34,568 nucleotides of DNA from a bacterium. Its GTDB lineage: Bacteria; Cyanobacteriota; Sericytochromatia; S15B-MN24; VGJW01. The position numbers and the translations under genes are program-made. This document shows, piece after piece, positions 1 to 6,968 of the stretch. The notes beneath the pieces are model-generated. The model was not told the origin of the DNA and ran no database searches. It worked only from the letters and a program-made list of their open reading frames with translations. The stretch lies in NCBI GenBank assembly GCA_021781555.1, contig JAJXWQ010000037.1, positions 1-34,568 on the forward strand. Reading direction: 5' to 3'. Numbering within the stretch: the stretch's first letter is position 1; each line of letters begins with the position of its first letter.

Positions 1-981
1 CACGCCTACATTTACATCCGAGGCGAATTCGCAACCCAAGCCGAGCGGCTCGGGCAGGCGATCGCCGAGGCTTACCAGCACGGGTACTTCGGCAAGGATC
101 TCTTCGGCAGCGGCTACGATCTCGAGTTCACGCTGCACCGAGGTGCCGGGGCCTACATCTGCGGCGAGGAGACGGCCCTCATCAACAGCCTCGAGGGCAA
201 GCGCGGCTACCCCAGGCTCAAGCCGCCGTTCCCCGCGACCAACGGCGCGTGGGATTGCCCCACCTGCGTCAACAACGTCGAGACCATCGCGACCGTGCCG
301 TGGATCCTGGCGCACGGGGCGGCCGAGTACGCCAAGATGGGCATTCTGGTCCCGGCCGACGAGCCGGGGAAGCCTCCCAAGGCGGATTCCCGCGGAACGC
401 GCTTGATGTGCGTCTCTGGACACGTCAACAAGCCGGGCGTCTACGAGGTCGAGCTCGGTACGCCGGTCTCGGATCTGCTCGAGAAGTGCGGCGGGATCCG
501 CAACGGCAACAAGCTCAAGGCCGTCATCCCGGGCGGCTCGAGCACCCCCATCCTCACGGCCGAGGAGGCGCTCGGCGCCAAGCTCACGTACGAGGACATG
601 GCCCGGCTCAAGACGATGTTCGGCTCGGGCGGCATGATGTTCATCGACGAGACGCAGTGCATGGTGCGGCTTCTCAAGGTGTTGACGCACTTCTACGCGC
701 ATGAGTCGTGCGGGCAGTGCACGCCCTGCCGCGAAGGCACCGACTGGCTCTCCCAGATCATCGCCCGGCTGGAGGATGGTCAAGGGGCCGAGAAGGATCT
801 CCAGACGATCAAGGAAGTTTGCGTCAACATGGAGAATCGCACCGTTTGCCCGCTCGCGGCGGCGGCTACGATGCCCACGACGAGCTACCTTGCCAAGTTC
901 CAGTCCGAGTTCGATGAGCACGTGCGCCGGCAAGGTTGTCCCCAGCGGCACGAGGCGCGTCTTCCTGTGGGAGTCTCTTGA
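1..981 (+). CDS. nuoF: NADH-quinone oxidoreductase subunit F (NuoF), 5' end missing
   Basis: This is the flavoprotein subunit of respiratory complex I, which binds NADH and FMN in the peripheral arm and passes electrons to the iron-sulfur chain. The frame is open from base 1 (HAYIYIRGEF), so the N-terminus lies outside the window. Visible family marks are the FMN/NADH-site stretch GAGAYICGEETALINSLEG, the SLBB-like segment beginning VSGHVNKPGVYEVELG, and the N3 [4Fe-4S] ligands SCGQCTPCREG with the fourth Cys in NRTVCPLA. The C-terminus (PLAAAATMPT) differs from the usual GDAAAMPV. Its TGA shares one base with the nuoG ATG, indicating translational coupling. Identity is secure; only the length is unknown. 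Confidence 0.97.
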   Translation, partial: HAYIYIRGEFATQAERLGQAIAEAYQHGYFGKDLFGSGYDLEFTLHRGAGAYICGEETALINSLEGKRGYPRLKPPFPATNGAWDCPTCVNNVETIATVPWILAHGAAEYAKMGILVPADEPGKPPKADSRGTRLMCVSGHVNKPGVYEVELGTPVSDLLEKCGGIRNGNKLKAVIPGGSSTPILTAEEALGAKLTYEDMARLKTMFGSGGMMFIDETQCMVRLLKVLTHFYAHESCGQCTPCREGTDWLSQIIARLEDGQGAEKDLQTIKEVCVNMENRTVCPLAAAATMPTTSYLAKFQSEFDEHVRRQGCPQRHEARLPVGVS

Positions 982-2612
982 TGGCCCTGGTCACGATCGA
1001 CGGTCATACCTTCGAGGTCCCGGATGGCGAGAACGTCATCCAGGCGGCGGCGCGTATCGGCATCCACATCCCGCACTATTGCTTCCACTCGGGATTGCCG
1101 ATCGACGGCAACTGCCGCATGTGCCTGGTCGAGGTCGAGGGCGCTCGCGGCCTGCAGGTGGCGTGCAACACCGTCTTGCGCAAGAAGGTCGACAAGGACG
1201 GCAACGAGATCCCGGCAGCCGTGGTGCGCCAGGATACCGAGCAGGTTCGCCAGGCGCGAGCGGGGGTGATGGAGTTCGAGCTCCTCAACCACCCGACCGA
1301 TTGCGTGGTCTGCGATCAGGCGGGCGAATGTGGACTTCAGGACTACTACATGACGGTCGGCAAGTACGACCATCGCTCCAAGGTGCCCAAGGTCGAGAAG
1401 CGCAAGGCGGTTCCCATCGGCCCGATGGTCATGCTGGATCAGGAGCGCTGCATCCTCTGCTCGCGCTGTGTGCGATTTGTCAACACCGTGACAAAGACGG
1501 GCGAGCTCACGATCGCCGGCCGTGGCGACAAATGTCGCATCGAGATCTTCCCCGGGGTGGAGCTGGACAACGACTACTCGGGCAACGTCGTGGACCTGTG
1601 TCCTGTCGGCGCGCTCACGAGCCGGGATTTCCGCTTCAAGAAGCGGGTCTGGTTCCTCAAGACCACCCCCTCCATCTGCACCGGCTGCTCCAAGGGCTGC
1701 AACGTTCTCGTCGATCAGGACCTGGCGGTCGTCCACCGGTACCGTCCGCGCTACAATCCTCACGTCAACCAGTGGTGGATGTGCGATCGCGGTCGCCTGT
1801 CCTACAAGGCGATCAACGACGGGCGGCTCAAGCGCGCCAGGGTGGCGGGAGATCCGGCTCCGTGGCAGAAGGCCGTGGACACGGCACTGGCGCTGCTCCG
1901 AGGCAAGAAGTTCGGCATCGTCGTCGGCCCCCACGCCTCGCTCGAGGACCTGTGGATGGCCCGGGCGCTCGGACGGGAATTCGAGGCACCGCTCTGGGGT
2001 CTGTCCTGGCTGGCCCCGGGCAAGGCGGACGAGTGGCTGATGAAGTCCGATCTCGCCCCCGATCGCAAGGGCTTCGAGTTGCTCGGCATCTCGACCGCCG
2101 AGGCGGCCTTCCGGGCCGCCGCGCCGGGGCTCGATGCGCTGATCGCCCTCGACGTCGATCTCCCGTCCGATCTGGCCAGCGGTGGCCAGGACGCGGCCGG
2201 CGCCCTGGCACCGACCCGGGGGCCCGCGCTCATCGCCTTGTCTACCCACGAAACCGAGACGGCCACGCAGGCTGCCGTCGCCCTTCCCCTGGCCGTTGCG
2301 GCCGAGCGTTTCGCCACCTGGGCCAACTGCGACGGCCGCGTGCAGAAGGGCGTTCCGGCCTTCGATCCGCCCGGCGACGCACTGGGGGCTCGCGAGCTCC
2401 TGGGCCTCCTGGCGGCTCGTCTGGGCAAGCCCGTGCCCGCCGACCTCGAGGAGGTCTGGCGGGAGCTCGGGTCGGAGCTGGGGATCACTGCGGTGACCTT
2501 CGCGGACATTCCGCTCGAAGGCCTGCCAACTGCCACCGGAGCGGCCTGCGCCGTGAGCGAGCCGGATACCTTCGGCACCGGCGCCGGAACCATCGGAGGG
2601 CTGCCTCGTTGA
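981..2612 (+). CDS. nuoG: NADH-quinone oxidoreductase subunit G (NuoG), short form
   Basis: The 75-kDa-type subunit carries most of the iron-sulfur chain of complex I. The ATG at 981 overlaps the nuoF stop (TGATG), and the protein begins MALVTIDGHTFEVPDG, the expected ferredoxin-like start. Cys34, 45, 48 and 62 bind the [2Fe-2S] cluster; His104, Cys108, 111 and 117 are the His-Cys3 N5 site; CILCSRC with a distant CPVGAL forms a [4Fe-4S] site. A further CxxCxxxC motif followed by 27 residues and a Cys (ICTGCSKGC ... MCDRG) matches the off-path N7 site known only from some bacteria. At 543 residues it is much shorter than the roughly 780-900 residue family members: the molybdopterin-like C-terminal domain is reduced. 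Confidence 0.96.
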   Translation: MALVTIDGHTFEVPDGENVIQAAARIGIHIPHYCFHSGLPIDGNCRMCLVEVEGARGLQVACNTVLRKKVDKDGNEIPAAVVRQDTEQVRQARAGVMEFELLNHPTDCVVCDQAGECGLQDYYMTVGKYDHRSKVPKVEKRKAVPIGPMVMLDQERCILCSRCVRFVNTVTKTGELTIAGRGDKCRIEIFPGVELDNDYSGNVVDLCPVGALTSRDFRFKKRVWFLKTTPSICTGCSKGCNVLVDQDLAVVHRYRPRYNPHVNQWWMCDRGRLSYKAINDGRLKRARVAGDPAPWQKAVDTALALLRGKKFGIVVGPHASLEDLWMARALGREFEAPLWGLSWLAPGKADEWLMKSDLAPDRKGFELLGISTAEAAFRAAAPGLDALIALDVDLPSDLASGGQDAAGALAPTRGPALIALSTHETETATQAAVALPLAVAAERFATWANCDGRVQKGVPAFDPPGDALGARELLGLLAARLGKPVPADLEEVWRELGSELGITAVTFADIPLEGLPTATGAACAVSEPDTFGTGAGTIGGLPR

Positions 2613-4006
2613 GCGCGATCGGCTATGTCGCGGTGATCGCCCGCGCGGTCCTCGCCCTCATCGTCCTCCTGAGCTTCGTACCCTTCACGGTGTGGCTGGA
2701 ACGCAAGGGCGCGGCCTTCATGCAGGACCGACCCGGCCCCAATCGCGCCGCGCTCTTCGGGACCTTCCGCCTGGCCGGCATGGCCCATGTCCTGGCGGAC
2801 GTCGTCAAGTTGCTCACCAAAGAAGACATCATCCCGACCGAGGTTTACGGTACCTACTACCGCCTGGCACCGATGATCGCGGCCATGGTGCCGCTCATGA
2901 CCTTCGCCATCATCCCGCTGGCCGACGATCTCGCCATCGGCCACTTCTCGACCCCGCTTTCCGTCCTTCGCATCCCGGGCGGGCTGCTGTGGTTCTTCGC
3001 CATCACCAGCCTGGCGGTCTACGGAGTCGTGTTCGCCGGCTGGGCCTCGGCCAGCAAGTACTCGCTCCTTGGCGGCCTGCGCAGCTCGGCGCAGCTCATC
3101 AGCTACGAGATCAGCATGGCTCTGGCCGTCATCGGGACGATCCTGGTCTTCGGTACGGTCCAGCCCAACGACATCGTCCGTGACCAGGGCCACCTGCTGT
3201 TCGGCTGGCTGCCCCAGTGGGGTTTCGTCGTCCAGCCCGTGGCCTGCATCCTCTTCCTGGTCGCGGCGTTCGCCGAGATCAACCGCGTTCCCTTCGATCT
3301 CGCCGAGGGCGAAGCCGAGCTCGTCGCCGGCTACCACACCGAGTACAGCGGAATGCGGTTCGGACTGTTCTTCATGGCGGAGTACATGGCGCTCGTGACC
3401 AGCGGAGCCGTCGCCATCACGCTGTTCTTCGGGGGCTGGCAGATCCCCTGGGTGCCCACCGCCGCGCTCGTCGCGGGTGCCGGCATCGGGCTGCCCGCCA
3501 TGCTCTTGGTCGGCGCTCTCGGCCTGGCCGGCGCAGGCCACTGGCTCTGGGGCTGGTATCGCTTCTACCGGGAGCGTGACGACTGGCGAGCCAAAGAGCC
3601 GCGGATCCTTGCCACAGGGGCCGTTGCCGGGGTGATCGTGTGCCTCGGGCTGGCGGGCCTGACCTTCGTGGATCGTGCCAGCCTGCCGCTCTGGGTACCG
3701 CCCGTTTTCGCTCTGGTGGCGCAGCTCTCGGCCTTCGTGATCAAGCTCCTGATCTTCTGCTGGATCTTCGTCTGGGTGCGCTGGACCTTGCCGCGGTTCC
3801 GCTACGATCAGCTCATGAACCTCGGATGGAAAGGCCTCTTGCCCGTCGCGTTGCTCAACTTGCTGGTCACTGCGGCGATCGCGATGCCGATGGGCGTGCT
3901 TTCATGGGTGGCCCTGGGAGTGGCCGCGGCCATCATCGTGGTCTGGTACCTGGCGTCGCGACACGCGCCGCAGGCCAGGCTACGCAGCTCGCAGAGTGGC
4001 TCATAG
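2609..4006 (+). CDS. nuoH: NADH-quinone oxidoreductase subunit H (NuoH), extended
   Basis: This membrane subunit forms much of the quinone chamber of complex I. I chose TTG at 2609, which overlaps the nuoG stop (TTGA) and sits 8 bases after a GGAGGG ribosome site at 2595-2600; no better start exists. Family signatures are WLERKGAAFMQDRPGPNR near residue 30 and EINRVPFDLAEGEAELVAG in the conserved acidic loop, followed by the C-terminal helix AFVIKLLIFCWIFVWVRWT with LPRFRYDQLM. The product is about 465 residues against 320-350 usually. The excess is mainly an insert of about 85 residues with extra hydrophobic segments between FFGGWQIPWVP and VFALVAQLSAF, plus a basic tail. Confidence 0.96.
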   Translation: MSAIGYVAVIARAVLALIVLLSFVPFTVWLERKGAAFMQDRPGPNRAALFGTFRLAGMAHVLADVVKLLTKEDIIPTEVYGTYYRLAPMIAAMVPLMTFAIIPLADDLAIGHFSTPLSVLRIPGGLLWFFAITSLAVYGVVFAGWASASKYSLLGGLRSSAQLISYEISMALAVIGTILVFGTVQPNDIVRDQGHLLFGWLPQWGFVVQPVACILFLVAAFAEINRVPFDLAEGEAELVAGYHTEYSGMRFGLFFMAEYMALVTSGAVAITLFFGGWQIPWVPTAALVAGAGIGLPAMLLVGALGLAGAGHWLWGWYRFYRERDDWRAKEPRILATGAVAGVIVCLGLAGLTFVDRASLPLWVPPVFALVAQLSAFVIKLLIFCWIFVWVRWTLPRFRYDQLMNLGWKGLLPVALLNLLVTAAIAMPMGVLSWVALGVAAAIIVVWYLASRHAPQARLRSSQSGS

Positions 4007-4167
4007 CGGGGCGGACGAATGAGTTTCCCATGCACTCCAGGCGCTCGCCTTTGGACGCAACCCGAGGCGCAGTGCTACGAAGCGGCCTTGGCCCGTAGCC
4101 GAGAGAGCTCGCGAGAAGCAGCGCGCGGCTCTCGAACCACTGCCCGAGCACAGCGAGGGAGTATCGA
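4007..4167. other. 161-base spacer between nuoH and nuoI
   Basis: This is the only sizeable gap between same-strand nuo genes before the glycosyltransferase. I see no open frame with coding character and no T-rich terminator. A 6-base inverted repeat (CGAGAG near 4100 / CTCTCG at 4129-4134) lies in it. NuoI is therefore probably reached by readthrough from nuoH. Confidence 0.4.
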
Positions 4168-4668
4168 GTGAGCCTCAAGGTTGAGCGAGTCCAGGGCGAC
4201 CGCGGCGTCGAGTCGTTTTACCTCTGGAATGTCGTCCAGGGCCTGGCCGTCACGGTGCGGCACGCGGTTACCAACCTGCGCGCTCCGCGTGCCGTGCAGA
4301 CGACCAACTACCCCGAGGAGAAGAAGGTCATGCCTCCGGGCTACCGCGGCAAGCACCGACTGGTGCCGCGCCCGGACGGATCGCCCAAGTGTACCGCCTG
4401 CATGATGTGCGCGACGGTGTGCCCGGCTCGCTGCATCAACATCGAGGCCGGCGAGCACCCGGATCCGACCATCGAGAAGTTTCCGGTGCAGTTCGACATC
4501 GATCTGCTCAAGTGCGTCTTCTGTGGCTATTGCGTCGAGGCCTGCCCGGTCGATGCCATCCGGATGGACTCGGGTGTCTACACCTTCGCCGAGTTCAACC
4601 GGTCCGACTTCGTGGCCCACAAGGAGCAGCTCCTGGCCACCTTGTCCCAGTGGGCCGAACCCCGCTAG
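4168..4668 (+). CDS. nuoI: NADH-quinone oxidoreductase subunit I (NuoI)
   Basis: This is the 23-kDa-type (TYKY) subunit, which holds clusters N6a and N6b that relay electrons toward the quinone site. Two 8Fe-ferredoxin motifs are intact: CTACMMCATVCPARCI and CVFCGYCVEACPVDAI. The start is GTG at 4168, 7 bases after the purine-rich CGAGGGA; the protein is 166 residues, normal for the family. The N-terminal amphipathic part (FYLWNVVQGLAVTVRHAVTNL) is the usual membrane-contact helix. The gene is followed by a gene on the opposite strand that ends only 33 bases away, so the cluster's first transcript probably ends here. Confidence 0.96.
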   Translation: MSLKVERVQGDRGVESFYLWNVVQGLAVTVRHAVTNLRAPRAVQTTNYPEEKKVMPPGYRGKHRLVPRPDGSPKCTACMMCATVCPARCINIEAGEHPDPTIEKFPVQFDIDLLKCVFCGYCVEACPVDAIRMDSGVYTFAEFNRSDFVAHKEQLLATLSQWAEPR

Positions 4669-4701
4669 AGTGAGTGCCCGGGACCGCCTGCGCAGCTGCC
4701 C

Positions 4702-5802
4702 TCAGCTCCGGATGCTCGGATCCTGCGGCAAAGCCTCCCCGTGCGCGGTCCGCTCGATCGCCCCTTGCCCCACAAGGGCGAACATCAGGTCCTTGGCCAG
4801 CGCCACGGGGCCAAAGCGCGGGCGCGACGCGCTCAGGTATGCGCCGCGAAGGGCCAGGCCGAGGAATCGGGTGCTCGCCCGCCAGCGCGACTGACCGGCA
4901 GCCATCGCCTCGTAGACATCCGCCCTGAGGTCGAGCATGCGGGCCAGTTCCCGGTAGAAGCGAACCGCGGTCATGGCCGCAGGAAACCCGCCGCCAGGGC
5001 CCGCAAGGTAGTCGACGTAGCGACGGGCCAGCTCCGCCTGCTGGCGGTAATCCGAGGCCAGAACCTGCCGGGCCAACCGGGCTACCGTCAGCGTCCGCGG
5101 TGCACCGGCCACGTTCGCTTCGTGCTGGCGATAGAGGGCCAGGGGCTCGCGAACGAAGACCACCGTTCCCAGCCAGAGAGCGCGCCAGTGCACCCATTCG
5201 TCGTGCGTCATCGGCTGGTCCGGAGCGTTGGCATCGGGTGGCCGGCCGAGGTCCTTGGCCGGGAGAAGCTCCCGCCAGAAGACGATCCGGAACCCCTGCG
5301 CGCCCTGTCCCCACTGGGTGCCGGTATCCGGGAACCGGGCCCGGCGCACCCACGGCTTGCGACCGGTGCGCAGGAACCTCCCGGTCGGGTCAAGCTCCGC
5401 GTTCACGATCCTGGCGTCGTGGACGACGGCCAGCACCCCGGGTTCTGCAAGCCGCCGCGCGCAGACCTCGAGCTTGCGCGGGAGCCAGAGGTCGTCCTGA
5501 TCGCAGAACGCGATCGCCCCGCTCTGGCAAAGGCCTGCAGCCTTCAAGAAATTCTCGGCGTAGCCCAGCCGCGTCTCGTTCCGCACGAAGCGCACGGCGA
5601 AGGGCGCCGACCTGGCAAAGGCCGCTACGACGTCCGCAGTACGGTCGGTCGAGCCGTCGTCGCAGACGACCAGCTCGTGCGGGAGGTGCGTCTGCCCGGC
5701 CAGGCTCGCGAGCTGCTCTGCGAGGAATCGCTCGCCGTTGTACGTTGCCATGGCAACCGACACGGGCGGAAGGCCGCCTGGAAGCCGGCCGGTTCGTTGC
5801 AT
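4702..5802 (-). CDS. Family 2 glycosyltransferase
   Basis: This is a GT-A fold, GT2-family enzyme that transfers a sugar from a nucleotide donor, probably in cell-surface polysaccharide or glycan assembly. Near the N-terminus it has SVAMATYNGERFLAEQL and VVCDDGSTDRTADVV, then the metal-binding FCDQDDLWLP around residue 105. The later MTHDEWVHW and LYRQHEANV motifs are common in rhamnosyltransferase-like members. The product is 366 residues with no clear membrane anchor. It lies antisense inside the nuo cluster, convergent with nuoI and divergent from nuoJ. No good ribosome site precedes the ATG; a TAGGCT hexamer lies exactly 6 bases upstream, so the message may be leaderless. Donor and acceptor cannot be told from sequence. 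Confidence 0.9.
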   Translation of the reverse strand: MQRTGRLPGGLPPVSVAMATYNGERFLAEQLASLAGQTHLPHELVVCDDGSTDRTADVVAAFARSAPFAVRFVRNETRLGYAENFLKAAGLCQSGAIAFCDQDDLWLPRKLEVCARRLAEPGVLAVVHDARIVNAELDPTGRFLRTGRKPWVRRARFPDTGTQWGQGAQGFRIVFWRELLPAKDLGRPPDANAPDQPMTHDEWVHWRALWLGTVVFVREPLALYRQHEANVAGAPRTLTVARLARQVLASDYRQQAELARRYVDYLAGPGGGFPAAMTAVRFYRELARMLDLRADVYEAMAAGQSRWRASTRFLGLALRGAYLSASRPRFGPVALAKDLMFALVGQGAIERTAHGEALPQDPSIRS

Positions 5803-5974
5803 TGCGGCAGCCTAGCACCCTCGACCCCTGGCGTCCACGACCGCCTGTGGCAACGAGTACCTGCGCTGCGGCGGTGCACGTCCGCCTCGGCCCGCGTCCC
5901 TTGCCTCGGCCCGACCGATCGTGGCACCCGATCGTCCAAACCGCGTAGGGACACCATCCAGAGTGGTTTCGCCT

Positions 5975-6060
5975 GGCTCGGATCGAGCCTCGAGCGTCGC
6001 ACGGGGCCCGGTCGTGGAGCGCGGCGACGGCGGACAGGAGCCCGTTCAAACTCAAAGGGC
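5975..6060 (+). repeat. Dispersed hairpin repeat, copy C
   Basis: This stretch resembles copies A (13793) and B (24581). Shared blocks are GGATCGAGCC, then CACGGGGCCCGGT, a GC-rich middle, and CCCGTTCAAACT-CAAAGG at the end. The outer arms (6001-6009 and 6037-6045) still pair partly. It lies between the glycosyltransferase start and the nuoJ promoter. Confidence 0.65.
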
Positions 6061-6100
6061 TACGGCAGGCGGATTGCACGCGGGATCGGCCCCGACATTG

Positions 6101-6106
6101 TAAGAT
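6101..6106 (+). promoter_or_regulatory. Candidate -10 element for nuoJKLMN
   Basis: A TAAGAT hexamer sits about 50 bases upstream of nuoJ, whose cluster is cut off from nuoI by an antisense gene. A TTGCAC lies upstream but with a long 21-base spacer, so the -35 is unconvincing. The call rests on the hexamer matching other -10 candidates in the window. Confidence 0.4.
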
Positions 6107-6158
6107 AGTCCGGTAGGTCCGGGGAGCCTCGGGCAACCTCTGCGGCACAAGACGAAGC

Positions 6159-6665
6159 ATGGTTCACGCAGTCCTCTTTGCAATCCTCTCGGCGATCGCG
6201 GTCGTGGCAGCCATATCGACCGTCCTGCGTCGCCACCCCTTGGGGTCCGCGCTCTCGCTCATCGTGGCGATGATCGCCCTGGCGGGTCTCTATGCGTTGC
6301 TGACCGCGCCGATCGTGGCGATCCTGCAGATTCTCGTGTATGCCGGCGCGATCCTGGCGCTCATCGTGTTCGTGATCATGCTGCTCAACGTCAGGGCCGA
6401 GGACCTCGAGTACGAAAAGGATGCGGTGCCACGAACGCTCTTTGCCCTGGTCGTCGCCGCACTGCCCTTCGGAGCGATGGCATGGGCGATCTGGCAGGTC
6501 GTTCCGGCTCCGCTTCCCGCGGTCGCGACGCGATTCGGCAACCTTTCCGCCATCGGCCTCCATCTCTTCGGTGCCTGGAGCCTACCCTTCGAACTCGTGA
6601 GCTTGCTCCTTACGGTTGCGATGGTGGGTTCGGTCGCCCTGGCCAAGCGGAGGCTCGAGGGATGA
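6159..6665 (+). CDS. nuoJ: NADH-quinone oxidoreductase subunit J (NuoJ)
   Basis: This small membrane subunit of complex I lies next to NuoK in the proton-pumping arm. The product is 168 residues with five predicted membrane helices. The conserved third-helix region (VAILQILVYAGAILALIVFV) is intact and followed by the typical MLLNV loop. ATG at 6159 begins MVHAVLFAILSAIAVVAA; the ribosome site is weak. Its TGA overlaps the nuoK ATG (ATGA), so the two are coupled. It is the first gene of the second half of the split nuo cluster. Confidence 0.96.
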   Translation: MVHAVLFAILSAIAVVAAISTVLRRHPLGSALSLIVAMIALAGLYALLTAPIVAILQILVYAGAILALIVFVIMLLNVRAEDLEYEKDAVPRTLFALVVAALPFGAMAWAIWQVVPAPLPAVATRFGNLSAIGLHLFGAWSLPFELVSLLLTVAMVGSVALAKRRLEG

Positions 6666-6964
6666 TCCCGGCTGCGGGCTATCTGATGGTTTCAGCTGCG
6701 CTCTTCTTCATCGGCGCGGCCGGCTTTGTCGCCAGACGCAACCTTTTCACCGTGCTGATGAGCATCGAGCTCATGCTCAACGCGGTCAACCTGGCGTTCG
6801 TGACTTTTTCTCGCCAGTGGGGGCAGTACGGTGGGCAGATCATCGTGCTCCTGGTCATCGCCGTCGCAGCCGCCGAAGCCGCGGTCGCCCTGGCTCTCGT
6901 GGTCTTGCTGTTCCGCAACAAGGAGACGCTCGACGTGGACGTCTTCGGCCAGATGAGGGAGTAG
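6662..6964 (+). CDS. nuoK: NADH-quinone oxidoreductase subunit K (NuoK)
   Basis: This is a three-helix, MrpC-like membrane subunit of complex I, 100 residues as usual. Both buried glutamates needed for proton transfer are visible: Glu in LMSIELMLNAVNL (helix 2) and Glu in VAAAEAAVALALVV (helix 3). The start ATG at 6662 overlaps the nuoJ stop. A purine-rich stretch (GGAGGCTCGAGGG) directly upstream serves as ribosome site. nuoL begins 4 bases after its stop. Confidence 0.97.
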   Translation: MIPAAGYLMVSAALFFIGAAGFVARRNLFTVLMSIELMLNAVNLAFVTFSRQWGQYGGQIIVLLVIAVAAAEAAVALALVVLLFRNKETLDVDVFGQMRE

Positions 6965-6968
6965 CCGC

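Noticed and set aside
4007-4167. Possible further copy of the dispersed repeat between nuoH and nuoI
   Set aside because: Only short words such as GCGCAG and CGAAGCG are shared; the order and arms do not match.
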